This document shows, in pieces, positions 1-7,959 of a stretch of DNA of 16,443 nucleotides. The position numbers were made by a program, and so were the translations under genes. Numbering within the stretch: the first letter of the stretch is position 1; each line of letters begins with the position of its first letter. The stretch is from positions 1 to 16,443 of the forward strand of contig JBNKYL010000170.1 in the NCBI GenBank assembly GCA_050300875.1. Reading direction: 5' to 3'. Source of the DNA: CBDCFL01 sp050300875. Its GTDB lineage: Bacteria > Pseudomonadota > Alphaproteobacteria > Rhodobacterales > Rhodobacteraceae. The notes below the pieces were generated by a model, which was not told the DNA's origin, did not search any database, and worked only from the letters and a program-made list of their open reading frames with translations.

Positions 1-837
1 GTTCAATACGCGTTGCGGGAATTCTTTCGTCATCGCGAAGACGTGTCCAAGGCCGGATTGTCAGGCGAGCTCGACGGCAAGCGCGTCATCGTTCAGGGGG
101 TCGGCAATGTGGGCTACCACGCTGCGAAATTCCTGTCCGAAGAAGACGGGGCCATCATTACCGCGATCATCGAACGGGACGGCGCGCTCATCGACGACAA
201 CGGACTGGATGTCGAGGCCGTTGCGCGCTGGATCCGCACGCATGGCGGCGTAACCGGCTATGCCGACGCAACATTTTCGGCGGAAGGCGCGGCGGTGTTG
301 GAAAAGGAATGCGACCTGCTGATCCCGGCGGCCACGGAAGGAGTCATCAACCTGGAAAACGCCGACCGGATCAAGGCAAAACTGATCATCGAAGCCGCCA
401 ATGGCCCGGTCACCGCCGGTGCTGACGAAATCTTGCGCAAGAAAGGCGTGGTCATCATGCCCGACTTGTATGCCAATGCCGGCGGCGTGACCGTGTCCTA
501 TTTCGAATGGGTCAAGAACCTGTCCCACATCCGATTTGGCAGGATGCAGCGCCGCCAGGAAGAGGCCCGCCATCAGCTGGTCGTCGATGAATTGGAACGG
601 TTGTCCGCAGATAAGGGGCTTGGCTGGACCTTGTCGCCGGGTTTCAAGGAAAAATACTTGCGTGGGGCAGGTGAATTGGAACTTGTGCGTTCGGGACTGG
701 ATGACACCATGCGGGCCGCCTATCAATCCATGCGCGAGGTCTGGCACAGTCGCGAAGACGTCGAAGATCTGCGCGTCGCGGCCTATCTGGTGTCGATTGG
801 ACGTGTCGCAGCGAGCTATAGGGCAAAGGGCCTTTAA
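1..837 (+). CDS. gdhA: Glutamate (Glu/Leu/Phe/Val) dehydrogenase, C-terminal part (5' end outside window)
   Basis: Catalyses reversible oxidative deamination of glutamate to 2-oxoglutarate and ammonia in the cytoplasm. The frame is open from base 1 (first codon GTT), so the true start and the catalytic N-terminal domain lie upstream; 278 residues remain of a protein usually about 450-480 long. The visible part is the C-terminal Rossmann domain. It has the dinucleotide motif GVGNVG at fragment residues 33-38, then an acidic stretch, the EAANGPV motif, and YANAGGVTVSYFEWVKNLSH, which is typical of the NAD-type hexameric enzymes and differs from the E. coli NADP GdhA pattern. The C-terminal helices are intact and end at a TAA stop. 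The family is certain; substrate and cofactor are inferred, and a leucine or phenylalanine dehydrogenase is less likely. About 200 bp separate it from tadE, so the two are probably separate units. Confidence 0.93.
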   Translation, partial: VQYALREFFRHREDVSKAGLSGELDGKRVIVQGVGNVGYHAAKFLSEEDGAIITAIIERDGALIDDNGLDVEAVARWIRTHGGVTGYADATFSAEGAAVLEKECDLLIPAATEGVINLENADRIKAKLIIEAANGPVTAGADEILRKKGVVIMPDLYANAGGVTVSYFEWVKNLSHIRFGRMQRRQEEARHQLVVDELERLSADKGLGWTLSPGFKEKYLRGAGELELVRSGLDDTMRAAYQSMREVWHSREDVEDLRVAAYLVSIGRVAASYRAKGL

Positions 838-1039
838 TGTGCGTGGATCCGGCCGTTATTTCAATTGTAATCAAATGCTTGGCTGAATATCGGCCACATG
901 AGTGGTGACTTTATTCTCAGCGCGAACAATTGCGCGGATTTTCGCCGACAATGTCATGTTTGTTTAACCTACCGCCATAATCTTGCCTGATTTGGCGCGC
1001 TATTTCGGTCCTTGGGGGCACGAGTAATCGGGGATTGCC

Positions 1040-1468
1040 ATGCGCAATATATCGCGTGGGCTGCTTAAGTCGGGATTGTCCGGGTTTCTGCTCAGGTTTC
1101 AAAAAGACACGCGCGGATCGGCAACGGTCGAAGCAGTACTGTGGCTGCCGTTGTTTTTTGCCGCCTTCGGACTAATGACCGATGCCGCCATGGTATTTAA
1201 CGGCCACAGCCGAGTGCTGCGCGTCGTTCAGGATGCCAATCGCAACCTTTCGGTCGGACGGCTCGCCGATGAGGCGGAAACCGAAAGCTACATTGTGACC
1301 CACCTTAATGATCTGAGCCCGAACGCAACGGCCAAGACCTTTATCGCCGCCGGCGTCGCGACAACGATCGTGCAGGTGCCGGCCCGCGATCTTGAAATCC
1401 TGGGCATGTTTTCGGCTTTGAACAGCCTCAACATCACCGTGACCTCGCAACAATATATTGAATTCTAG
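1040..1468 (+). CDS. tadE: TadE-like pilus assembly (pseudopilin-type) protein
   Basis: Small membrane-anchored protein of the Tad/Flp (tight adherence) pilus family. Its 142 residues start with a basic N-terminus of about 25 residues, followed by RGSATVEAVLWLPLFF (residues 26-40). This is the TadE signature: the Glu at the +5-like position (E31) precedes one hydrophobic segment, about residues 32-53. The rest is a soluble extracytoplasmic domain rich in Ala/Thr/Val. The start ATG has GGGGA a few bases upstream. Only 18 bp separate it from the tadG-like gene that follows, so the two are very likely one operon. The 202 bp upstream has no convincing promoter; a CATAAT at 976-981 could be a -10 box but lacks a good -35 partner. 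No prepilin peptidase, ATPase or secretin gene is visible nearby, so a role in a working pilus is inferred from the family only. Confidence 0.85.
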   Translation: MRNISRGLLKSGLSGFLLRFQKDTRGSATVEAVLWLPLFFAAFGLMTDAAMVFNGHSRVLRVVQDANRNLSVGRLADEAETESYIVTHLNDLSPNATAKTFIAAGVATTIVQVPARDLEILGMFSALNSLNITVTSQQYIEF

Positions 1469-1486
1469 CGCGAAAAGGCTGCCGAC

Positions 1487-2806
1487 ATGCGCAAGATTTT
1501 TGAACGTTTCACACACGACCAGGAAGGTGCCCTGACCTCGTTCGGGCTTTTCATGCTCATGGCAAGCCTGGTGATCGGTGGGCTCGCACTCGACGTGGCC
1601 AACGCCTACATGGCGCGGACCCAGCTTCAAGCGACGGCTGACGCCGTGGCCCATGCCGCGCTCTACACGCGTGACGTCACGCAGGACGAGGCGGTCGCGA
1701 CATCGGCAGGGCTCGACCTGGCCGAAAAAATGATGCCAGCGGCAAAATTCGGCAATACCATCAATGCAAGCGACATCAAATTCGGCACATGGGACAGCGC
1801 CACGCGCACGTTTTCGGCAAGTCCTGGGGCAGATGACGCCGTGTTCGTGGACATGTCGCGCGCTGCCGACCGCGCCAACCCGGTTGCCACCTATTTCCTG
1901 AGTTTTGCTGGCATGGGGCAATGGGATGTGCGGCGGGGTTCCGTATACGAAACGTATCGGCCGACCTGTTTCCGCGAAGGCTTCGTGGCCAATGACGTGG
2001 TCGACATCCAGTCGAACAACTCGTTCCACAACGGGTTCTGCATCCACTCGAACCAGCATGTCGAAGTGAACAACAACGGCTATTGGGAAACCGGAACGAT
2101 CGTGTCTATGCCCGACAAGCGCGACATTGTTCTGCCTAATTCCGGCTATTCATCCAGCCCGGGCCTGAAAGCGGCGCTACGTGATGGGGCATACCGTATG
2201 CGCATTCTCAATGAACTGCAGGATATCATTGAAGGCATCCGTGACCTCGACCAAGCTATCCTGGCCAAGTATGTTCCGTCCTACATAACCAACCGATCCA
2301 CGACAATTTCGCTGGGCCGCAGCCTCGCTGACACCGATTTCGTGCCCGGGAATATCCACGTCGTGACCTGCACGGCTGCTGGCCACAAGATCAACTTCAG
2401 CGCCAACGCGACGCTGCAGAATGTCGTTCTTGTCACCAATTGTCCGATCCACTTCGCGCAGGGTGGGACGCTGATCAATTCGATCATCGCGACCACCAAC
2501 ACGAAAGATTCGTCCATCTACGCCGGTAACCTCTTCACCATTGGTGCGGATGACAATTGTGCGGTTGGTGGCGGTGCAAATGTTCTGACGCTCGGCGGCG
2601 TGGACTTCAGCGCAGGATTGCAGGCCTTCGGTGGACAAATTCTTGCCATCAAGGACATCGAGTTTGCCGCGAATGCCAACGGAATCGAAGGCGCGTCCTT
2701 TATCTCATACGGCACGATTTCCGGCACGTCGAACATGTCCATGGGCTTCTGTGGTGACGGCATGGAATACAATTTCGAGGCCGAATATTTCCGGATGGCC
2801 GGGTAG
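1487..2806 (+). CDS. tadG: TadG-like pilus assembly protein with beta-rich C-terminal region
   Basis: 439-residue bitopic membrane protein of the Tad/TadG family. The N-terminus carries the Tad domain: a short cytoplasmic part, a hydrophobic segment at about residues 17-39, then YMARTQLQATADAVAHAAL (41-59), which matches the family pattern of an amphipathic helix after the membrane anchor. Beyond about residue 155 the protein is rich in Asn, Gly, Ser, Ile and Val in short alternating stretches, with several cysteines (C161 and C185 among them). This suggests a secreted beta-solenoid-like domain. I do not see the DxSxS metal site of the von Willebrand A domain that many TadG proteins carry. 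AAAAGG at 1473-1478 serves as ribosome binding site. It is co-transcribed with tadE upstream. The anchor family is recognised; the C-terminal fold is inference. Confidence 0.8.
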   Translation: MRKIFERFTHDQEGALTSFGLFMLMASLVIGGLALDVANAYMARTQLQATADAVAHAALYTRDVTQDEAVATSAGLDLAEKMMPAAKFGNTINASDIKFGTWDSATRTFSASPGADDAVFVDMSRAADRANPVATYFLSFAGMGQWDVRRGSVYETYRPTCFREGFVANDVVDIQSNNSFHNGFCIHSNQHVEVNNNGYWETGTIVSMPDKRDIVLPNSGYSSSPGLKAALRDGAYRMRILNELQDIIEGIRDLDQAILAKYVPSYITNRSTTISLGRSLADTDFVPGNIHVVTCTAAGHKINFSANATLQNVVLVTNCPIHFAQGGTLINSIIATTNTKDSSIYAGNLFTIGADDNCAVGGGANVLTLGGVDFSAGLQAFGGQILAIKDIEFAANANGIEGASFISYGTISGTSNMSMGFCGDGMEYNFEAEYFRMAG

Positions 2807-2830
2807 TTCGGTCGTCAGCGTAGTTTTTTG

Positions 2831-2858
2831 TCGGGCGCGGACGCTGGTTCGCGCCCGA
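2831..2858 (+). terminator. GC-rich hairpin after tadG, possible terminator
   Basis: Perfect 9-bp inverted repeat TCGGGCGCG / CGCGCCCGA with a 10-nt loop, 24 bp after the tadG stop. It is followed by TTGCATTG, only a weak T run, while a T6 run (2824-2829) lies in front of the stem rather than behind it. It probably ends tadE-tadG transcription, but it is not a textbook intrinsic terminator. Confidence 0.45.
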
Positions 2859-2918
2859 TTGCATTGAACATTCCCGAAAGCCTTGCCAAGCTGGTCATGA
2901 AGCAAGCGGGGCAATTCG

Positions 2919-4172
2919 ATGCGGTTTTCCGCGCTAAAGATACTGAGCCAGGGACTTACCGGCAATCGGGGCTGGAAGCCGCATTGGCGCGATCCCGAGC
3001 CGAAGTCGGAATATGACGTCGTGATAATTGGCGGGGGCGGGCACGGGTTGTCCACCGCTTACTATCTGGCGAAAAATCACGGTTTGACCAATGTGGCGGT
3101 GTTGGAAAAGGGATATCTGGGCAGCGGAAATGTCGGGCGCAATACAGTAACGATCCGCGCCAATTATTTCCTGCCGGGCAATTCAGAGTTCTACAGCCAC
3201 TCGCTGAAACTTTGGAACGGTCTGGCGCAGGACCTGAATTACAACATCATGTTCAGCCCGCGCGGCGTCATCAGCTTGTTTCATTCAGACGGTCAGCGCG
3301 ACGCTTTCGTGCGGCGTGGCAATGCGATGATCAACCAAGGCGACGAAGCGGTCCTGCTGGACCGGGCCGGTATTCGTAAACTGCTGCCCTATCTCGATTA
3401 CGACAACACCCGTTTTCCCATTTACGGCGGGCTTTTTCACCCTACCGGCGGCACGGCACGCCACGACGCCGTGGCCTGGGGCTTTGCCCGCGGCGCGGAT
3501 CAGCGCGGTGTTGACCTGCTGCAAAACTGTGAAGTGGCGGGCATCGACGTGAATGCGGGGAAAGTGACAGGGGTGCAGACCTCGCGCGGGCCAATCCGGG
3601 CCAAGAAAGTGGCCATTGTGACCGCCGGGCGGGCAGGGCAGGTGGCCGCGATGGCCGGTATGCGCCTGCCAATTGAAAGCCATGTCCTGCAGTCCTTTGT
3701 GACCGAGGGACTGAAACCAACCATCGACCATGTCGTCAGCTATGGCATGGGGCATTTCTACATCAACCAGTCCGACAAGGGCGGGCTGGTCTTTGGGGGC
3801 GATCTGGACGGCTACGCGTCCTACGCCCAACGCGGCAACCTGCCCATGGTCGAACACGTGCTCGAGGCAGCAATGACCGTGATGCCGATGATCGGCAAGG
3901 CCAAGATGCTGCGCAGCTGGGGCGGGATCATGGACATGTCGCCGGATGGCTCGCCGATCATCGACAAGACCCATATTGAAGGGCTCTATGTCGACGCGGG
4001 CTGGTGCTATGGCGGGTTCAAGGCGATTCCAGCCTCGGGCTGGGCGCTGGCGCACCTGATGGCGACCGGCAATCACCACGACACCGCCGCAGCATTTCGT
4101 CTGGATCGTTTCCGTACCGGGCGCGGTCTGATGGACGAAGAAGGCACCGGCAGCCAGCACAACCTGCATTAG
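2919..4172 (+). CDS. soxB: Sarcosine oxidase subunit beta
   Basis: Catalytic flavin subunit of heterotetrameric sarcosine oxidase, oxidising sarcosine with O2 to glycine, H2O2 and a one-carbon unit. Its 417 residues are the family's usual length. The N-terminus MRFSALKILSQGLTGNRGW fits the alphaproteobacterial SoxB start. The FAD-binding Rossmann motif DVVIIGGGGHGLSTAYYLA spans residues 33-51, with the acidic residue after beta-2 at E63. The motif GGTARHDAVAWG (residues 177-188) contains H182, plausibly the covalent FMN attachment histidine known for this subunit. The C-terminal motif DMSPDGSPIID is typical of DAO-fold oxidases. GGGG at 2908-2911 is the ribosome binding site. It is the first gene of soxBDAG; the next gene's AGGAGG (4171-4176) overlaps its stop codon, which points to translational coupling. 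A longer in-frame start is not needed. Confidence 0.97.
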   Translation: MRFSALKILSQGLTGNRGWKPHWRDPEPKSEYDVVIIGGGGHGLSTAYYLAKNHGLTNVAVLEKGYLGSGNVGRNTVTIRANYFLPGNSEFYSHSLKLWNGLAQDLNYNIMFSPRGVISLFHSDGQRDAFVRRGNAMINQGDEAVLLDRAGIRKLLPYLDYDNTRFPIYGGLFHPTGGTARHDAVAWGFARGADQRGVDLLQNCEVAGIDVNAGKVTGVQTSRGPIRAKKVAIVTAGRAGQVAAMAGMRLPIESHVLQSFVTEGLKPTIDHVVSYGMGHFYINQSDKGGLVFGGDLDGYASYAQRGNLPMVEHVLEAAMTVMPMIGKAKMLRSWGGIMDMSPDGSPIIDKTHIEGLYVDAGWCYGGFKAIPASGWALAHLMATGNHHDTAAAFRLDRFRTGRGLMDEEGTGSQHNLH

Positions 4173-4179
4173 GAGGCAC

Positions 4180-4449
4180 ATGAAGATCCCCTGCCCATAT
4201 TGCGGACTGCGCGACATACGCGAATTTTCCTATCGCGGTGCGGCCTTGCTGGACCGGCCCGCGCCGGACGCGGGCGATGACGCATGGGATGATTTCGTCC
4301 ATCTGCGCGACAATCCGGCGGGTGAAACGCGCGAGCTTTGGTATCACGAAGGGGGCTGTGCTGCATGGGTGGTGGTCACTCGCAACACCTCGACCCATGA
4401 GGTCCTGGGCAGCCACGCCGCTGCTGACCGAAAGGGGCCCGGCAAATGA
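4180..4449 (+). CDS. soxD: Sarcosine oxidase subunit delta
   Basis: Small zinc-binding subunit of heterotetrameric sarcosine oxidase, 89 residues, of normal length. The N-terminus MKIPCPYCGLRDIREFSYRG gives the first cysteine pair (C5, C8). The later HEGGCAAW motif supplies a His and a Cys, matching the known pattern in which this subunit holds a structural zinc. It sits between the beta and alpha genes, the standard order soxB-D-A-G. An excellent AGGAGG at 4171-4176, overlapping the soxB stop, precedes the ATG by 3 bp. Its TGA overlaps the soxA ATG in a 4-bp ATGA (4446-4449), so subunit production is likely coupled. No unusual features. Confidence 0.97.
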   Translation: MKIPCPYCGLRDIREFSYRGAALLDRPAPDAGDDAWDDFVHLRDNPAGETRELWYHEGGCAAWVVVTRNTSTHEVLGSHAAADRKGPGK

Positions 4450-7379
4450 GGATCGACGGCAAGGGCCAGATCGACCGGTCCCGCCCCATCAAGATCGCCT
4501 TTGATGGCCAGAATTACACCGGATTTCAAGGTGATACGGTCGCCAGCCTGCTTCTGGCCAACGGTGTCCGGCTTGTAGGGCGCTCATTCAAATACCACCG
4601 CCCGCGCGGCATCTTGACCGCCGGTTCCGAAGAGCCCAACGCCCTGATCACCACCGGGTCCGGCGCCTACCAAACCCCCAATGTCCGCGCCACTATGGCC
4701 GAGGCTTTTGACGGGCTGGAAACCCATAGCCAGAACAACTGGCCATCTCTCAACACCGATATTCTGGCGATCAATGACCTGATGTCGCCGTTTTTCGGGG
4801 CCGGGTTCTATTACAAGACCTTCATGTGGCCGCCCAAATTCTGGTTCAAGCTCTACGAACCATTCATCCGCCGCGCCGCTGGTTTGGGCCAGCTATCGGG
4901 CGAAAACGACACTGACCGATATGAAAAGGCCTTTGCGCATTGCGATCTCTTGATCATCGGTGCGGGCCCGGCCGGTTTGACCGCCGCTCTGATGGCTGGG
5001 CGGGCCGGGGTGGATGTGATCCTCGCCGATGAAATGGCCGCCATGGGCGGACGGCTTTTGTCGGAAACCGAAGCCATCGGTGGCAAACCGGCATCGGCCT
5101 GGGTTGCCGAAACACTGGCCGAACTGGCCACGCTGCCCAATGTCCGGCTGATGGCCCGCACCGCGGTGACCGGCGCCTATGATGGGGGCATATATGGGGC
5201 GCTGGAACGTGTGGCTTGCCATGTTTCCGACCCTGGCGACGCGCCGTTGGAATGCTTCTGGCGCATACACACGAAACGCGCGCTGCTTTGTGCAGGTGCG
5301 CTGGAACGTCCCATCGCCTTCCCCAACAATGACCGCCCCGGCGTCATGATGGCCTCTGCCGTGCGCAGCTATCTCAACCGCTATGGCGTCGCCCCCGGCA
5401 AGCGTATCACGATCCTTGCCAACAATGACAACGCCCACCGCACCGCCACCGATCTGACTGCTGCAGGCATTGAAGTCGCAGCGCTTGTCGATACCCGCCC
5501 CGACGCCATCGGCCCCGCCGGCATCCCGTTTTATCCCGGTGCCTTTGTCGACCGCACGCGCGGCCGCCACGGCTTGTCCGAAATTCGCATCCGCCAGATG
5601 AACGGCAGCCATCTGACCGTGCAAACCGACTGCCTTGCCATGTCAGGCGGCTGGAACCCGACGTTGCATATTGCCTGCCACACTGGCGCGCGTCCGCAAT
5701 GGAACGACGCGATTGCCGCCTTTGTCCCCACCCCCGACATGGTGCCTGGCCTCGATTTCGTCGGGGCCGCGCTGGGCGTATTTTCCACCAAGGGCGCGAT
5801 GAAATCAGCGCAGTACCGCACCAAGCTGTCGCTTGAGGCGCTTGGCGTGAAAGCCCCGTCCTTGCGCCTGCCCGACGCAAGCGACGCCGAACCGACCATC
5901 ACCGCCTATTGGGCTGCGCCTTCTAAGGGCCGCGCCTGGTTGGATTTCCAGAACGATGTGACGACCAAGGACGTTAAGCTCGCCGCGCAAGAAAACTTCC
6001 GTTCGGTCGAGCATATGAAGCGCTACACCACGCAAGGGATGGCTACCGATCAGGGCAAGAATTCGAACATCAACGCGCTGGCTGTTCTGGCTGAAGCTAC
6101 TGCGCGGACCATTGCTGAAAGCGGCACCACGACATATCGCCCACCTTTCGCGCCTGTGACGCTTGCGGCGCTGGGTGCGGGTGGGCAGGGCCACGGCTTC
6201 GCCCCCGAACGCTTGATGACCAGCCATGCCGCTAGCCTCGAACGCCACGCGCCGATGATCGAGGCAGGGCTTTGGTTTCGCCCTTCCTACTTTCCCAAAC
6301 CGAACGAAACCACTTGGCGGCAGTCCTGCGACCGCGAGGTGAAAATGGTCCGCCAATCCGTTGGCATCACCGACGTTTCCACGCTAGGCAAGATCGACAT
6401 CCAGGGCCGCGATGCCGGTCGGTTCTTGGACTTTGTCTACACGAACACTTTTTCCACCCTGAGACCCGGCCGCATCCGCTATGGCCTGATGCTGCGTGAA
6501 GACGGGTTCGTCATGGATGACGGCACCACCGCTTGCCTGGCCCCGAACCACTACGTGATGACCACCACCACGGCCGCAGCGGGTCAGGTGATGAAACATC
6601 TCGACCACGCCCGTCAGGTGCATGTGCCCGATTGGGATGTGCAGCTGATTTCGGTCACCGAAAACTGGGCGCAATTCGCCATCGCCGGGCCAAGGGCGCA
6701 GGATGTTGTCAACGCCGTGACGACCGAGGATGTCACGGATGAGACGCATCCCTTCATGTCGTGCGGCCCTGTCACCATCAGCGGCGTGCCTGCGCGCCTG
6801 TTTCGCATCTCCTTTTCAGGCGAACGAGGCTACGAACTGGCCGTGCCTGCACGTTTCGGCGACAGCCTGTTCCGCCTGCTTTTGACCTATGCTGAAACGC
6901 TCGGTGGCGGTGCCTATGGGATGGAAGCGCTAAATGTCCTGCGCATCGAAAAGGGCTTCATCACCCACGCCGAAATCCATGGCCGTGTGACGGCGGGCGA
7001 TATCGGCATGGCTGGGCTGATGAGCGCGAAGAAGGACTTCATCGGCAAAACCATGGCCGCGCGTCCCGGCCTGACGGACGCGGCGCGCGAACAGCTTGTC
7101 GGTCTGAAACCGGCAGGCGTGATGAAACAGATCCTGCCCGGCGCGCATCTGTTCAACGCTGATGCCGACGCTACCCGCAAAAACGATCAAGGCTACGTCA
7201 CCTCCGCCTGTTATTCGCCGACGCTGGAAACTACGCTTGGGCTGGCCTTCCTGAAAGCCGGCCGGGCGCGCCACGGTGAAACCATTCGCATGGTCGACCA
7301 TCTGCGCGGTGTTACCGGTCCGATGATTGTCTGCGACCCGCAATTCTTTGACCCGGAAGGGGACCGCGCCCGTGCCTAG
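4446..7379 (+). CDS. soxA: Sarcosine oxidase subunit alpha
   Basis: Large subunit (977 residues, normal) of heterotetrameric sarcosine oxidase, binding NAD+ and tetrahydrofolate. Domains in order: a ferredoxin-like domain without cluster cysteines (about residues 15-100, including GRSFKYHRPRGILTAGSEEP); a pyridine nucleotide-disulfide-type domain with GAGPAG at 172-177 and the CAGALERPIAFPNNDRPGV stretch near 281-299; a linker A3 region; and a C-terminal GCV_T-like folate-binding domain from about residue 600 to the end. In this last domain the methylene group released from sarcosine is passed to tetrahydrofolate, as known for the family. The protein starts inside the soxD stop (ATGA) and overlaps soxG by 8 bp, so the operon is fully coupled. 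No frameshift or missing motif was seen. Confidence 0.97.
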   Translation: MRIDGKGQIDRSRPIKIAFDGQNYTGFQGDTVASLLLANGVRLVGRSFKYHRPRGILTAGSEEPNALITTGSGAYQTPNVRATMAEAFDGLETHSQNNWPSLNTDILAINDLMSPFFGAGFYYKTFMWPPKFWFKLYEPFIRRAAGLGQLSGENDTDRYEKAFAHCDLLIIGAGPAGLTAALMAGRAGVDVILADEMAAMGGRLLSETEAIGGKPASAWVAETLAELATLPNVRLMARTAVTGAYDGGIYGALERVACHVSDPGDAPLECFWRIHTKRALLCAGALERPIAFPNNDRPGVMMASAVRSYLNRYGVAPGKRITILANNDNAHRTATDLTAAGIEVAALVDTRPDAIGPAGIPFYPGAFVDRTRGRHGLSEIRIRQMNGSHLTVQTDCLAMSGGWNPTLHIACHTGARPQWNDAIAAFVPTPDMVPGLDFVGAALGVFSTKGAMKSAQYRTKLSLEALGVKAPSLRLPDASDAEPTITAYWAAPSKGRAWLDFQNDVTTKDVKLAAQENFRSVEHMKRYTTQGMATDQGKNSNINALAVLAEATARTIAESGTTTYRPPFAPVTLAALGAGGQGHGFAPERLMTSHAASLERHAPMIEAGLWFRPSYFPKPNETTWRQSCDREVKMVRQSVGITDVSTLGKIDIQGRDAGRFLDFVYTNTFSTLRPGRIRYGLMLREDGFVMDDGTTACLAPNHYVMTTTTAAAGQVMKHLDHARQVHVPDWDVQLISVTENWAQFAIAGPRAQDVVNAVTTEDVTDETHPFMSCGPVTISGVPARLFRISFSGERGYELAVPARFGDSLFRLLLTYAETLGGGAYGMEALNVLRIEKGFITHAEIHGRVTAGDIGMAGLMSAKKDFIGKTMAARPGLTDAAREQLVGLKPAGVMKQILPGAHLFNADADATRKNDQGYVTSACYSPTLETTLGLAFLKAGRARHGETIRMVDHLRGVTGPMIVCDPQFFDPEGDRARA
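7355..7362 (+). promoter_or_regulatory. Ribosome binding site that fixes the soxG GTG start
   Basis: GGAAGGGG lies inside the end of soxA, 9 bp before the GTG at 7372. An in-frame TTG at 7327 would add 15 residues unlike any SoxG N-terminus and has no comparable site in front. The GTG is therefore the better start. Confidence 0.7.
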
Positions 7380-7917
7380 CCTGATCCCGCTTTCGCCTTT
7401 CCGAGACTTGCTGCCCGTCAGCTTGGGCGATGCCACGCTGACCGAATTAACATATTCGGCAATCACATCGATCGCCCGCGGCAAGGCGGCCAAGCCCGAG
7501 GCCTTCCAGAAAGCAGCCGGCGTGGCCTTCCCCGCACCAAACCGCACCACCGGCAAGGAAGGCGCGCGCGCAATCTGGACCGGGCCCGACCAGTGTTTCT
7601 GGTTCGGCCCCGCACCGGCGAAAATCACCGGCTATTCCTTGACCGACCAATCCGACGGATGGGCCGCCATGCGCCTGACTGGCGCGCAAGCCGAACAGGT
7701 GCTGGCCCGACTGACCCCCATTGACCTCCGCCCCGCGCATTTCAAACGCGGGCACACGGCGCGCACCCTAATGGGCCATATGTCCGTGTCCATCACACGC
7801 ACTGGCCCGCAAGCCTTTGATATCTTGTGCTTCCGGTCCATGGCCGCCACGGCGGTGCACGAAATCCATGCTGCAATGTCGGCGCTTGCGGGGCGCAAGG
7901 CGGTTGCTGGCAGCTGA
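7372..7917 (+). CDS. soxG: Sarcosine oxidase subunit gamma
   Basis: Gamma subunit of sarcosine oxidase, a GCV_T/YgfZ-like fold protein that holds together the alpha-beta pair; it has no catalytic site of its own in known complexes. From the GTG start it has 181 residues, the usual size. Recognisable family stretches are the repeated WTGPDQCFWFGP region (about residues 69-80), GWAAMRLTGAQAEQVLARL (about 99-117) and the RTLMGHMSVSI region near 138-148. It overlaps the soxA stop (7377-7379) by 8 bp and is the last gene of the operon. Only 42 bp follow before dnaG, with no obvious terminator, so some read-through into dnaG is possible. Confidence 0.93.
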   Translation: MPSLIPLSPFRDLLPVSLGDATLTELTYSAITSIARGKAAKPEAFQKAAGVAFPAPNRTTGKEGARAIWTGPDQCFWFGPAPAKITGYSLTDQSDGWAAMRLTGAQAEQVLARLTPIDLRPAHFKRGHTARTLMGHMSVSITRTGPQAFDILCFRSMAATAVHEIHAAMSALAGRKAVAGS

Positions 7918-7959
7918 CTCCCCCTAGACTCTGGCCCATCCCGGCCCGATATTTGACCC

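Noticed and set aside
1172..2059. 295-codon minus-strand frame opposite tadE and tadG
   Set aside because: It covers two real genes on the other strand and shows only composition typical of an antisense shadow.
3285..4217. 310-codon minus-strand frame opposite soxB
   Set aside because: It is antisense to a well-supported SoxB; the His/Gly-rich translation has no domain and no ribosome binding site.
7327..7371. Upstream TTG start for soxG
   Set aside because: It adds 15 residues inside the soxA end, with no ribosome binding site. The GTG at 7372 has GGAAGGGG at a good distance and gives a family-like N-terminus.
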